NCBI GenBank assembly: GCA_004563275.1
Contig: SFSZ01000007.1
Span: forward strand, 1-64,000
Length of the DNA: 64,000 nucleotides
Reading direction: 5' to 3'
DNA from: a bacterium
GTDB taxonomy: Bacteria > Bacillota_I > Bacilli_A > RF39 > UBA660
Position 1 is the stretch's first letter, and each line of letters starts with the position of its first letter. The position numbers and the translations under genes are program-made. Under the pieces are notes generated by a model. The model did no database searches. It saw only the letters and a program-made list of their open reading frames with translations, and was not told the DNA's origin. Shown here one piece after another: positions 52,676-61,373 of this stretch.

Positions 52676-54205
52676 ATGGAAAAGAAAAAATATTATTTAA
52701 CAACCCCAATTTATTATCCAAGTGCTAATTTTCATATTGGTCATTGCTATACAACAATAATTGCCGATGCCATAGCAAGATTCAAAAGATTAGAAGGATA
52801 TGATGTCTTTTTTCAAACAGGAACAGATGAACATGGTCAAAAGATTGAATTAAAGGCAAAAGAAGCTGGTAAGACACCTAAAGAATATGTAGATGAAATA
52901 GTTGACAATGCAAAAGAATTATGGAAATCTTTAGGAATTAGTTATGATTATTTCATCAGAACAACAGACAAAGATCATAAAGCCGCTGTTCAAAAAATAT
53001 TTAAAAAATTATATGATCAAGGCGATATCTATAAAGGTGAATATAAAGGATTATATTGTACTCCTTGTGAATCTTTCTGGACTGAAACCCAACTTGTAGA
53101 TGGTATGTGTCCTGATTGTGGTAGAGAAGTAAAAGAAGTTTCAGAAGAAGCATATTTCTTTAAACTATCAAAATACCAACAAAACTTAGAAAACTTCCTA
53201 GAACAACATCCAGATTTTATTCAACCAACATCTAGAAAAAATGAAATGATAAATAACTTTATTAAGCCGGGTTTAGAAGATTTATGTGTTTCAAGAACTT
53301 CATTCAAATGGGGTATACCAGTAGATTTTGACCCTAATCATGTAGTTTATGTTTGGATTGATGCTTTAACTAACTATATTACATCACTAGGATACATGAG
53401 TGACGATGATACCAAGTTCAAAAAATATTGGCCAGCAGATTTACACTTAGTAGGAAAAGAAATAATCAGATTTCACACTATTATTTGGCCATGTCTTTTA
53501 ATGGCACTAGGATTAGAATTACCTAAAAAAGTATTTGGTCATGGATGGTTAATTATTAATGGCGGCAAAATCTCTAAATCCTTAGGAAACTATAAAGATC
53601 CAAGAGAATATATTGAAGATTATGGGGTAGATGCAGTAAGATACTATGCTTTAAGAGAAGTTCCTTTTGGAAACGATGGTAACTTTTCTGAAGAATTATT
53701 AATAGCTAGAACCAACTCTGATTTAGCTAATAACTATGGTAATCTACTAAATAGAACAATCTCAATGTTAAATAAATATTTTGATGGTGTAGTTCAACCA
53801 AATAGTAAACCAGAAAAAATCGATGAAGATTTAATAAATTCAATTAATAAATTACCAAAAATCGTAACTAGAAAAATGAATGAATTAAAAGTAAATGAAG
53901 CAATTATTGAAATAATGGATTTACTATCAAAATGTAATAAATACATTGATGATACAACACCTTGGACCCTAGCAAAAGATGAAACAAAAAAAGAAAGATT
54001 AGGAACCGTGTTATACAATCTATTAGAAGGATTAAGAATTTCTTCTATATTATTAAAGGCATATATTCCAACATCTGCTAAAAAAGCCTTAAAACAAATT
54101 AATACTGAATTTACTACATTCGATGATTTAACATATGGCAAATTATTACCAGGAGTAAAAGTAAACTCTCCAGAAGTATTATTTGCCAGAATAGAAACTA
54201 AATAA
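52676..54205 (+). CDS. metG: Methionyl-tRNA synthetase
   Basis: Class I synthetase of 509 residues. HIGH motif in SANFHIGHCYTT (residues 17-28), a zinc-binding module CTPCESF...CPDCGREV in the connective domain, the methionine pocket WIDALTNYI, and KMSKS as KISKSLGNY. The C-terminal tRNA-binding EMAP-like domain found in some species is absent. Controlled by the T-box leader upstream. Confidence 0.96.
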   Translation: MEKKKYYLTTPIYYPSANFHIGHCYTTIIADAIARFKRLEGYDVFFQTGTDEHGQKIELKAKEAGKTPKEYVDEIVDNAKELWKSLGISYDYFIRTTDKDHKAAVQKIFKKLYDQGDIYKGEYKGLYCTPCESFWTETQLVDGMCPDCGREVKEVSEEAYFFKLSKYQQNLENFLEQHPDFIQPTSRKNEMINNFIKPGLEDLCVSRTSFKWGIPVDFDPNHVVYVWIDALTNYITSLGYMSDDDTKFKKYWPADLHLVGKEIIRFHTIIWPCLLMALGLELPKKVFGHGWLIINGGKISKSLGNYKDPREYIEDYGVDAVRYYALREVPFGNDGNFSEELLIARTNSDLANNYGNLLNRTISMLNKYFDGVVQPNSKPEKIDEDLINSINKLPKIVTRKMNELKVNEAIIEIMDLLSKCNKYIDDTTPWTLAKDETKKERLGTVLYNLLEGLRISSILLKAYIPTSAKKALKQINTEFTTFDDLTYGKLLPGVKVNSPEVLFARIETK

Positions 54206-54206
54206 A

Positions 54207-54232
54207 AGTATCTTGTTATAAGATGCTTTTTA
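54207..54232 (+). terminator. Terminator of metG
   Basis: AGTATCTT/AAGATGCT hairpin with a five-base loop and five T residues, right after the metG stop. Confidence 0.65.
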
Positions 54233-54259
54233 ATTTATACTAAAATTAGGTGATGTTAA

Positions 54260-55018
54260 ATGTTAACAGATACACATTGTCATATTCTTTCTACAGAATA
54301 TTATAATCCTCAATCAATAATTAATAATTTGTCATCTTCGAATATAAAAAGAATAATTATAAATGGATACAATCAAATAAGTAACGAAGAAGTTTTAAAA
54401 CTCATAAATAATCAAAATGTTTATGGAGCCTTAGGAATTCATCCTGATAATATAAGTTTAAATTTAGATAAAGAATTAGATTATATTACCCAAAACATCA
54501 ATACTAAAGGTATAATTGCTATCGGAGAAATAGGTTTAGACTATTATCATAATGACCAAAACAAAGAAGAACAAATTAAATTATTAGATTACTTTTTAAC
54601 TTTAGCAGAAAATAATAATTTACCAGTAATAATTCACAATCGTAATGCTACTGACGATTTACTTAAGATATTAAAACGACATCATAATAAAGGAATAATT
54701 CATTGTTTTTCTGGCAGTATTGAAACAGCAACAGAATTTATAAAACTGGGATTCAAATTAGGAATAGGTGGAGTAGTAACATTTAAAAATTCTAATTTGC
54801 CGCAAACCTTATCTAAAATCAACATAGAAAACATTCTTTTAGAAACCGATTCACCTTATTTATCTCCAGCACCATTGAGGGGAACCATAAATGAACCTTT
54901 GAATTTAAATATAATCGAAAAGAAAATATGTGAAATATATAGTTTATCTCCTGAAAAAGTTGAAAACATCTTAGAATCAAATTTCAATGATATTTTTGAC
55001 ATAAAAAACCAAACATGA
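54260..55018 (+). CDS. TatD-family metal-dependent DNase (YabD)
   Basis: A 252-residue TIM-barrel hydrolase. Metal and active-site motifs: DTHCHI, AIGEIGLDYYH, PVIIHNRNA, IIHCFSGS and LLETDSPYLSP. TatD proteins act as 3'-5' exonucleases and D-tyrosyl-type hydrolases; the exact role here is open. Position after metG matches yabD of Bacillus. GGTG before the ATG. Confidence 0.93.
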   Translation: MLTDTHCHILSTEYYNPQSIINNLSSSNIKRIIINGYNQISNEEVLKLINNQNVYGALGIHPDNISLNLDKELDYITQNINTKGIIAIGEIGLDYYHNDQNKEEQIKLLDYFLTLAENNNLPVIIHNRNATDDLLKILKRHHNKGIIHCFSGSIETATEFIKLGFKLGIGGVVTFKNSNLPQTLSKINIENILLETDSPYLSPAPLRGTINEPLNLNIIEKKICEIYSLSPEKVENILESNFNDIFDIKNQT

Positions 55019-55048
55019 TACAATGAAAAAAGATATGGAGCATAAGTT

Positions 55049-55576
55049 ATGAAAAGAAAAATTTTCAAATATATTAGACTATTTATTATAACAATAACAA
55101 TTTTATCTTTTCCATCAGTTTGTATTCCACAATCTGAATTAAAAAGTACAAACGACAATTTAAATAAAACCCTTGATTTACATGCAATGTCAGTTAAAAT
55201 TGAAGAAATTCAAAAAAATGATTTATATGCTCCTAAAGATACATATAATGGAGTTTTAACTGGTTATGCAGCTGATTGTCCATTATGTGGTGGTACATTA
55301 GGATGCACTGGACAAAATGTTTTAACAGATAGAATTACTACCTATAATGATAAAGATTATGGTACAGTTAGAATCGTCGCTTCATCAAGAAGCCTTCCAT
55401 GTGGTTCAATAGTTCAATTTAATTTAAACAATGCACCAGTTACGGCTATTGTTCTAGATAGAGGCGTAACCGGAACGGCGTTAGATTTACTAGTGGCATC
55501 ACAACAAGAAGCATTAACATCAGTTGGTAGAAGAGACATATCATACAATATTTTAAGATTCGGATATACAAGATAG
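55049..55576 (+). CDS. Secreted 3D-domain protein (YabE/RpfB-like hydrolase domain)
   Basis: A 175-residue exported protein: signal peptide (FIITITILSFPSVCI), a low-complexity spacer, and a C-terminal double-psi beta-barrel from residue 67: VLTGYAADCPLCGGTLGCTG, YGTVRIVASSRSLPCGSIVQF, AIVLDRGVTGTALDLLVAS. The DRG-G-ALDL part matches the 3D (Asp-Asp-Asp) domain of lytic enzymes. It sits where Bacillus has yabE, but lacks the DUF348 and G5 domains. Probably a cell-wall hydrolase; the four cysteines may form disulfides. Confidence 0.8.
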   Translation: MKRKIFKYIRLFIITITILSFPSVCIPQSELKSTNDNLNKTLDLHAMSVKIEEIQKNDLYAPKDTYNGVLTGYAADCPLCGGTLGCTGQNVLTDRITTYNDKDYGTVRIVASSRSLPCGSIVQFNLNNAPVTAIVLDRGVTGTALDLLVASQQEALTSVGRRDISYNILRFGYTR

Positions 55577-55597
55577 TTTAAACTATCTTTTTTTTAT
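55572..55597 (+). terminator. Terminator of the 3D-domain gene
   Basis: AGATAGTT/AACTATCT inverted repeat followed by eight T, overlapping the stop codon. Confidence 0.6.
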
Positions 55598-55620
55598 GAT
55601 AAACTATTAATGTGATTAAT

Positions 55621-56403
55621 ATGAAAGAACACATTTTTAAAAAGAAATATGGACAAAATTTTTTAAATGATCAAGGCATATTACAAAAAATATATACATC
55701 AATAAGTCCTAATCCAAATGATTTAATTATTGAAGTAGGACCCGGAAGTGGTAATTTAACAAAATGGCTTCAAAAATATAATTGTAATATTATCTGTTAT
55801 GAAATAGATAAATCTCTTCAAGAACAATTAGAATCCATTAAAAATGAGAAAACCCAAATATTCTTTAAAGACTTTTTAGAAGCTGATTTAACAGCTGATT
55901 TATCTACCATCAAATATGAAAATCTATATGTAATAGCTAACATCCCATATTATATAACCACTCCGATTATAAAAAAGATTACTTTTGCTAATATAAATCC
56001 TCAAGGGCTAGTATTAATGGTTCAAAAAGAAGTAGCAGATCGATTATCAGCTAAGCCTAAAACAAAGGATTATGGATATATCACCGTACTTCTTAATTAT
56101 TTTTATGACATAAAAAAATTATTTAATGTAAGTAAAAATTGTTTTTATCCAAGACCCAATGTTGACAGTGCAATTATTAAATTAACTCCAAATAATAAAG
56201 AGAAAACAGATTTTAATATTTTTAATAACTTAATTGAATCAGCATTCCAATTTAAAAGAAAAAATTTAAGAAATAATTTAAAAACCTTTAATTTAGATAT
56301 AATCTCTCCGGTATTAGAAGCCAATGGCTATTCTCTAAATAATCGTGCTGAAGAAATACCAATAGAAGTATATATTGAAATATCAAATAAACTAAAGCAA
56401 TAA
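55621..56403 (+). CDS. ksgA: 16S rRNA dimethyladenosine transferase RsmA
   Basis: KsgA dimethylates A1518 and A1519 of 16S rRNA. MKEHIFKKKYGQNFLNDQGI, the SAM loop EVGPGSGNLTKWL, IANIPYYITTPII (catalytic NIPY) and FYPRPNVDSAII are all present. Start at 55621 (MKEHIF) fits other KsgA; a GTG three codons earlier is an alternative. 260 residues. Between the yabE position and yabG as in Bacillus. Confidence 0.95.
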   Translation: MKEHIFKKKYGQNFLNDQGILQKIYTSISPNPNDLIIEVGPGSGNLTKWLQKYNCNIICYEIDKSLQEQLESIKNEKTQIFFKDFLEADLTADLSTIKYENLYVIANIPYYITTPIIKKITFANINPQGLVLMVQKEVADRLSAKPKTKDYGYITVLLNYFYDIKKLFNVSKNCFYPRPNVDSAIIKLTPNNKEKTDFNIFNNLIESAFQFKRKNLRNNLKTFNLDIISPVLEANGYSLNNRAEEIPIEVYIEISNKLKQ

Positions 56404-56419
56404 TATTTGCTTTTTTTTT
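56395..56419 (+). terminator. Terminator of ksgA
   Basis: AGCAA/TTGCT short stem overlapping the ksgA stop, followed by nine T. Confidence 0.55.
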
Positions 56420-56446
56420 GCATAAATATTAATTAAGGTGGTAACT

Positions 56447-57220
56447 ATGAACTTTAAAAAAGGCGACTACGTAACAAGAAAAAGTTATAATAACGATACA
56501 ATATTTAAAATTTTAAACATAAAAGATGGAATTTGTTATTTAAAAGGTGAAAATGTCAGATTATATGCAGATAGTCCGATTGAAGATTTAGTTTTATATA
56601 CAGAAAACCGCAAAGATAATTTTGAATACAAAGTTACCAATAATGACAATTTAGATCGCAATGAATACTTTTATATGCCTGCCAAAATTTTACATTGCGA
56701 TGGTGACGAAGAATATTTAAATAGATGTCTAAATTATTATAAACAAAACAATTTAAAAGCTTTTGGAAAAGTTGTAAGTGAAGAAGAATTACCAAATAAA
56801 ATCAATAAATATTTATTAGAATGTAATCCTGACATTGTCATAATAACTGGTCATGATGCATATTATCCAAAGAAAGGTTCTAAAACAAATTTAAATAATT
56901 ATCGTAATTCAAAATATTTTTGTGAATCAGTTAAAAAAGCAAGAAAATATGAAAAAAATCATGACAAGTTAATAATAATTGCTGGTGCGTGTCAAAGCGA
57001 TTATGAAGAATTAATTAAATGTGGAGCAAATTTTGCCTCTAGTCCCAAAAGAGTAAATATTCATGCTTTAGATCCTGCCATAATAGCTTCATCAATTGCT
57101 TTAACCGACAAAATGAAAACAATAGATTTAATTGAACTTTTAAATAAAACCAAATATGGTTCCGATGGAATGGGAGGAGTTGTTTGTAATGGACTTATGT
57201 ATGTGGGGTATCCAAGATGA
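56447..57220 (+). CDS. yabG: Sporulation peptidase YabG
   Basis: YabG processes spore-coat proteins during late sporulation in Bacillus and Clostridioides. The 257-residue protein has the N-terminal FKKGDYVTRKSYNNDTIF domain, DIVIITGHDAYY, IIIAGACQSDYEELIKCGANFASSPKRVNIHALDP and the C-terminal KYGSDGMGGV, matching the family. The ATG at 56447 has AAGGTGG upstream. Overlaps veg by four bases. Confidence 0.93.
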   Translation: MNFKKGDYVTRKSYNNDTIFKILNIKDGICYLKGENVRLYADSPIEDLVLYTENRKDNFEYKVTNNDNLDRNEYFYMPAKILHCDGDEEYLNRCLNYYKQNNLKAFGKVVSEEELPNKINKYLLECNPDIVIITGHDAYYPKKGSKTNLNNYRNSKYFCESVKKARKYEKNHDKLIIIAGACQSDYEELIKCGANFASSPKRVNIHALDPAIIASSIALTDKMKTIDLIELLNKTKYGSDGMGGVVCNGLMYVGYPR

Positions 57221-57429
57221 TTGAATCAATTAAAACAAATATAAGAAATCATCTAAATCAAGAAATAAAAGTTACATCAAGAGAAAATAGAAACAGAAAT
57301 GAAATATTTTATGGCTACATATCAGAATGTTATAGTCATGTATTTATAGTATCTAATGGTATAGAAAAAAAGAGTTATTCGTACTCAGATATTTTAAGTA
57401 AAGATATTATAATAAACTTTTTATCATAA
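57217..57429 (+). CDS. veg: Veg family protein
   Basis: A 70-residue protein corresponding to Veg of Bacillus (DUF1021): IKTNIRNHLNQEIKVTSREN, GYISECYSHVFIVSNGIEKKSYSYSDILSKD, in which the VSYSYTDIL motif is recognisable. Veg influences biofilm matrix genes in Bacillus. It follows yabG with a 4-bp overlap as in that genome. Confidence 0.85.
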   Translation: MIESIKTNIRNHLNQEIKVTSRENRNRNEIFYGYISECYSHVFIVSNGIEKKSYSYSDILSKDIIINFLS

Positions 57430-57502
57430 ATATATTGCAATTTGTTGAACAATAGATTAAAATTAAATTAACTAAGACAGTATAATAGAAGGAGTGAATG
57501 TT

Positions 57503-57760
57503 ATGAAAATTACATCTGTTAGCGTTAGAAAAGTTGAAAAAGAAGGCTCTCGTATGAAAGGAATTGCTTCTGTATTACTAGACGATGCATTTGCTGTACA
57601 CGACATTAGAATTATAGAAGGAGACAACGGTTTGTTTATAGCTATGCCTAGTAGAAAAACTGCAACAGGCGGATATAGAGACATTGCTCATCCAATTAAT
57701 CCAGATGTTCGTAAACAATTTGAAGACGCTATTATTGAAGAATACAATAAAGCAGCTTAA
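57503..57760 (+). CDS. spoVG: SpoVG RNA/DNA-binding regulator
   Basis: An 85-residue Spo[22 protein letters not shown], then [27 protein letters not shown], followed by [18 protein letters not shown]. The family affects septation at sporulation and virulence regulators elsewhere. The ATG at 57503 has GGAG eight bases before; a TATAAT lies at 57481-57486. Confidence 0.95.
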   Translation: MKITSVSVRKVEKEGSRMKGIASVLLDDAFAVHDIRIIEGDNGLFIAMPSRKTATGGYRDIAHPINPDVRKQFEDAIIEEYNKAA

Positions 57761-57778
57761 TTGTCATATTAATAGATT

Positions 57779-57812
57779 AGCCTCATATTATTAATTAATA
57801 GGAGGCTTTTTT
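57779..57812 (+). terminator. Terminator fused to the yabP ribosome site
   Basis: AGCCTC/GAGGCT stem (57779-57784, 57802-57807) with a U-run ending one base before the yabP ATG. AGGAGG, the yabP ribosome site, forms part of the stem. A transcript reading through would fold its own start site away. Confidence 0.7.
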
Positions 57813-58094
57813 ATGGATAAATTAATCGATGTACCATCATTTACACATGTTGTTAAATTAAACGATCGCAAAAATATTATTATAAGTGGAATTAAAAAAA
57901 TAATTAATTTTGATGACAAAGAATTCAATCTGGAATCAATTATGGGCAATATCATAATTAAAGGTGAAAACCTAGAAATAATAAAATTAGATACAATAGA
58001 TGGTAATGTATCTATAAAAGGTAAAATAAATAGTTTTTCATATAATGAGGTATCTCAAAAAGAAAATAGTTTATTAGTAAAATTATTTAAATGA
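57813..58094 (+). CDS. yabP: Spore protein YabP
   Basis: A 93-residue YabP-family protein needed for the spore cortex/coat in Bacillus. Motif HVVKLNDRKNIIISGIKKIINFDDKEFNLESIMGNIIIKG is typical: 'L.nR..l.ItGv..v.sFd...i.l.t..G.l.i.G'. It directly precedes the yabQ-like gene with a four-base overlap. Expression is probably mother-cell specific, but I could not place a sigma-E promoter. Confidence 0.88.
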   Translation: MDKLIDVPSFTHVVKLNDRKNIIISGIKKIINFDDKEFNLESIMGNIIIKGENLEIIKLDTIDGNVSIKGKINSFSYNEVSQKENSLLVKLFK

Positions 58095-58333
58095 AACAGT
58101 TATTTTTAATATTAATATCTTTTATATTTGGATATTTCTATTTATATATATCAAAATTAAATAATTTCAAAATGTTAATAACAACAGTGATGTACACAAT
58201 TCTATATATTTATATAATTTACTTATTAAATGATGGAACTATAAATTATATATTAAAAATATCATTGATTTTAGGATACTTATTAAATAATAAGTGTAAA
58301 ATTTTACCAAAAAAGCGTAAAGTCAAAAATTAA
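58091..58333 (+). CDS. yabQ: YabQ-like short membrane protein
   Basis: An 80-residue protein with two to three hydrophobic segments (ILISFIFGYFYLYIS, MLITTVMYTILYIYIIYLL, YILKISLILGYLL) and a basic tail. By position (yabP-yabQ-divIC) it corresponds to YabQ, a cortex-assembly membrane protein, but it is less than half the usual length. Either a reduced version or a functional substitute; sequence similarity is weak. Confidence 0.6.
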   Translation: MKQLFLILISFIFGYFYLYISKLNNFKMLITTVMYTILYIYIIYLLNDGTINYILKISLILGYLLNNKCKILPKKRKVKN

Positions 58334-58386
58334 TTAATTCAAAAAATCAAAAAAATGATATAATCATAATACGGAGAGTGTTTGTC

Positions 58387-58680
58387 ATGAGTAAATTAAC
58401 AAAAAAAGATAAAAGACGTATCATGATTTGGTCATTATTAATTGTTATTGTTATTTCTTACTTAGCTGTATTTTCTTATAATTGCTGGTCAGACATTTTA
58501 TCAAATCGTAAACAAACTAAAGAATTAGAAGATTCATACACAGCATTACTAAAAGAAGAAGAAGAACTAAACAGTGCAATAACTAAACTACAAGATCCAA
58601 ACTATGTTGCTAAATACGCTCGTGAAAAATTCATGCTATCTAAAGATGGCGAAATAATTTTAAAATTTAAAGATAATTGA
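58387..58680 (+). CDS. divIC: Septum formation initiator DivIC/FtsB
   Basis: A 97-residue bitopic division protein: short basic cytoplasmic end, one membrane helix (LLIVIVISYLAVFSYNCW, about residues 16-34) and an extracytoplasmic coiled coil (TKELEDSYTALLKEEEELNSAITKLQDPNYVAKYAREKF). It belongs to the DivIB-DivIC-FtsL complex. Start at 58387 with GGAGAG upstream. Its stop overlaps the tmRNA -35 box. Confidence 0.9.
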   Translation: MSKLTKKDKRRIMIWSLLIVIVISYLAVFSYNCWSDILSNRKQTKELEDSYTALLKEEEELNSAITKLQDPNYVAKYAREKFMLSKDGEIILKFKDN

Positions 58681-58705
58681 TAAACGACTCCAAATATGTT
58701 AATAT
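58677..58705 (+). promoter_or_regulatory. Promoter of tmRNA
   Basis: TTGATA (58677-58682), a 17-bp spacer and TAATAT (58700-58705), ten bases before the tmRNA 5' end. Confidence 0.7.
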
Positions 58706-58714
58706 ATTAGACAC

Positions 58715-59071
58715 GGGGCCGTTTTTGGTTTCGACAAAATATATATTCTGTTTTACATGCAAGTGGTTGCTATCCTAAATAGCAAAACAGTTAAAATAAC
58801 TGACAAAACAAATTATAATACAGCTCTAGCATTTGCCTAATAGTTGGCACGGAGCACTGGTTTAAGACTAAATCTACAGAGTTTTAAATTGGTTCATAAT
58901 AGTAGATTATATTAAATAGATTGCTTAGTTTGTTTAACGAAAATTTTAAAGCTTAGCTAGTAGTAATTTAGATAGTTTTCTTCCTACTAGTGAAATAACA
59001 AATTATCTAAACTTGTAGATTGTACTATGGAAGTATTTTGGACAGCAGTTCAATTCTGCTCGGCTCCACCA
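58715..59071 (+). ncRNA. ssrA: Transfer-messenger RNA
   Basis: GGGGCCGTTTTTGGTTTCGACA at the 5' end and CGGCTCCACCA at the 3' end form the tRNA-like domain (with TTCAATTCTGCTCGGC as T arm). The tag frame reads DKTNYNTALAFA then TAA-TAG (58802-58840); the exact resume codon (ACT or GAC) is uncertain. The tag ends in LAFA rather than the usual LAA. Pseudoknots follow, as expected. The RNA frees stalled ribosomes. Confidence 0.95.
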
Positions 59072-59081
59072 TAATGTTATT

Positions 59082-59104
59082 AACTAGCATAGCTAGTTTT
59101 TTTT
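59082..59104 (+). terminator. Terminator of tmRNA
   Basis: AACTAGC/GCTAGTT hairpin with a three-base loop followed by eight T. Confidence 0.75.
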
Positions 59105-59122
59105 ATAGAAAGAAGGGTAAAT

Positions 59123-59971
59123 ATGAATAAAACATGTTTAATACTTGAAGGCGGTGCAATGCGTGGCATATATACAGCTGGAGTTCTAGATATATTAATG
59201 CAAAACAATATAAAATTTGACGCCATAATAGGTGTATCAGCCGGAGCATTATTTGGTATCAATTATAAATCAAATCAAAAAGGAAGAGCATATCGTTATA
59301 ATATGAAATACATAAATGATAAAGAATATATTGGTTTATATTCATATTTAACTACAGGCAATATCATGAATAAAAGCTTTTGTTTCGATAAATTAGTAAA
59401 TGAATTAGATAAATTTGACTACCAAGCATTCAAAAATAACAAAACAAAATTCTATGTAGTAGTTACAAACTTATTAACAGGTACTCCAGAATATCAAGAA
59501 TTAACTGATTTAAATGACCAAAATCAAATGGAATACTTAAGAGCATCAGGCTCAATGCAATATGTTTCAAAACCCGTAAAAATTAATAATAACTACTATT
59601 TAGATGGAGCAACCGGAGATAGCATTCCCATTAAATACATGGAAAAATTGGGGTTTAATAAAATAATTGTAGTTGGAACTAGACCAGAAGGATATAAAAA
59701 ACAATATAAACCACAACCATCAAAAATATTTTATAAAAAATATCCTAAATTTATTAAAGCACTTTCTAATAGACCATCAATGTACAATGAAACAATCAAA
59801 TATATCGAAAAGAAAGCTAATAACCATGAGATTATATTTATAAGACCATCACAAGATCTAAAAGTAAAACGTATTGAAAAAAATAAGAAGAAATTAAGTT
59901 CATTATATACCCTAGGTCAAAATGATACTAAAGAAATAATTTCAACAATTAATAAATACCTTACAAAATAA
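59123..59971 (+). CDS. Patatin-like phospholipase
   Basis: A 282-residue patatin-family hydrolase. Oxyanion loop LEGGAMRGIYTAG, nucleophile elbow GVSAG (GxSxG) and the catalytic aspartate in YLDGATGDSIP make up the Ser-Asp dyad. No signal peptide, so it is presumably cytosolic, acting on membrane lipids or acyl esters. Similar to the YjjU-type bacterial patatins. It stands alone after tmRNA. Confidence 0.88.
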   Translation: MNKTCLILEGGAMRGIYTAGVLDILMQNNIKFDAIIGVSAGALFGINYKSNQKGRAYRYNMKYINDKEYIGLYSYLTTGNIMNKSFCFDKLVNELDKFDYQAFKNNKTKFYVVVTNLLTGTPEYQELTDLNDQNQMEYLRASGSMQYVSKPVKINNNYYLDGATGDSIPIKYMEKLGFNKIIVVGTRPEGYKKQYKPQPSKIFYKKYPKFIKALSNRPSMYNETIKYIEKKANNHEIIFIRPSQDLKVKRIEKNKKKLSSLYTLGQNDTKEIISTINKYLTK

Positions 59972-60040
59972 AGAAAATACTCAATAATAATTGATTATTG
60001 CTAAAAAAAAAGATAAAATATTCATAAGGAGGTAAATATA

Positions 60041-60871
60041 ATGAAAGAAAAAATTAAGAGTTGGATTATACCTGTTCTAATTGTTATTATTCTATTAATT
60101 CCAATTATAGTTAACTTTGTTAATGGACATAAAGTAACAACTTATAATTATGAAGAATTTAAAAAAGCTGTTACTGAAGCTCAAAATCTAACATTAATTT
60201 ACTTTGGTCATACTGATAATGATTCATATGATAAAGTAAAAGATACTTTAATTGATTTAAAGAAAGAAACTGATATTGAAGTAGCATCTGTTAATGTAGA
60301 TAAGTTATCTGGAGAAGAGATTGATGCATTAGTAGAAACTAACAAATTATTTGAAGAAGGTGAAGTTTACGTATTTGCTGTTAACAATGAAGTTCGTTAT
60401 GTAACTAAAGATGCAGTAAATGAATCAAATATTAATAAATATGTTGATAAATACGTAAATAATAAAATAGATGATTCTGAAGTAGCTTATAAAACAGTGT
60501 CAACTTATAAAGCTTTCATGAAAGTGGTTGATAGTAAAGAACCAGCAATGATCGTTTTAGGACGTAATACATGTAGTTGGTGTAATAAATTTAAACCTAT
60601 CTATAATGAAGTAGCTGCAGAAAATAAAGCAAACATTTATTATATTGATTCAGATTCATTTGATTCAACTGAATATAGTAAAATTCTAAAATCAGATTTA
60701 AAAATTCCAGCATCTTGTTCAAGTACTGGTAGTGAACAATCACTTTCTGATGGATTTGGTACTCCATTAACACTTTTAACTAAAAAAGGAAAAGTTACTG
60801 GATGTATTTCAGGATTTACAAACAAAACTAATTTAATTAAAAAATTACAATCAGTTGGAAATATTAAATAG
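60041..60871 (+). CDS. Membrane-anchored protein with two thioredoxin-like domains
   Basis: 276 residues: an N-terminal helix (IIPVLIVIILLIPIIVNFVNG) and two thioredoxin-fold regions outside the membrane. The first (about 32-140) has no CxxC; the second has CSWC in VLGRNTCSWCNKFKPIYNE and a likely cis-Pro in FGTPLTLL. Two more cysteines (PASCSSTG and VTGCISG) follow. Probably an extracytoplasmic thiol oxidoreductase; the substrate is unknown. AGGAGG before the ATG. Confidence 0.8.
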   Translation: MKEKIKSWIIPVLIVIILLIPIIVNFVNGHKVTTYNYEEFKKAVTEAQNLTLIYFGHTDNDSYDKVKDTLIDLKKETDIEVASVNVDKLSGEEIDALVETNKLFEEGEVYVFAVNNEVRYVTKDAVNESNINKYVDKYVNNKIDDSEVAYKTVSTYKAFMKVVDSKEPAMIVLGRNTCSWCNKFKPIYNEVAAENKANIYYIDSDSFDSTEYSKILKSDLKIPASCSSTGSEQSLSDGFGTPLTLLTKKGKVTGCISGFTNKTNLIKKLQSVGNIK

Positions 60872-60885
60872 AAAGGAATATTTAA

Positions 60886-61329
60886 ATGGCTTCTACATAT
60901 GAACTAGTAAAAGATTTCAAAAAAAAATATCCTAATACAATCGGTTGGAGATTAAAAAAACATTGTGCAATCATTGATCAAAATTTAAATCCCAACGAAA
61001 AAGTATTATTTGCATTCGCAGCTCAAAACAATTCGAGTCATGATGCTATTTTTGATACAGCTATATTGGCATTAACAACGGATCGCCTTATGATAGCTCA
61101 AGATAGAATACTAGTTGGTTACAAGTTAAATACAATAACTCCAGATTTATATAATGATATGCAAGTATCAGCTGGAATTATCTGGGGGACAGTAACTATA
61201 GATACTATGAAAGAGACTATTATTTTTTCAAACATCTCAAAAAAAGCATTGAGCGAAATCCAAATTAATATATCCTCATTTATGATAGAAGCTAAAAAGA
61301 AATTCTATTCAAAAACTGAAGAACAATAA
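60886..61329 (+). CDS. PH-domain-like protein
   Basis: A 147-residue soluble protein with the strand pattern of bacterial PH/YokE-type domains: NPNEKVLFAFAAQNN, AILALTTDRLMIAQDRILVGYKLNTI, IWGTVTIDTMKETIIFSNI, then a C-terminal helix. 'LALTTDRLMIA' is the characteristic element. The family has no settled function. It is 14 bases after the thioredoxin-like gene and probably in its operon; a terminator follows at 61332-61358. Confidence 0.7.
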   Translation: MASTYELVKDFKKKYPNTIGWRLKKHCAIIDQNLNPNEKVLFAFAAQNNSSHDAIFDTAILALTTDRLMIAQDRILVGYKLNTITPDLYNDMQVSAGIIWGTVTIDTMKETIIFSNISKKALSEIQINISSFMIEAKKKFYSKTEEQ

Positions 61330-61331
61330 AA

Positions 61332-61358
61332 AAGAATTCTTAGCGAATTCTTTTTTTT
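61332..61358 (+). terminator. Terminator after the PH-like gene
   Basis: AAGAATTC/GAATTCTT hairpin with a five-base loop and a run of eight T. Confidence 0.75.
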
Positions 61359-61373
61359 AAAGGTAGTGATAAA

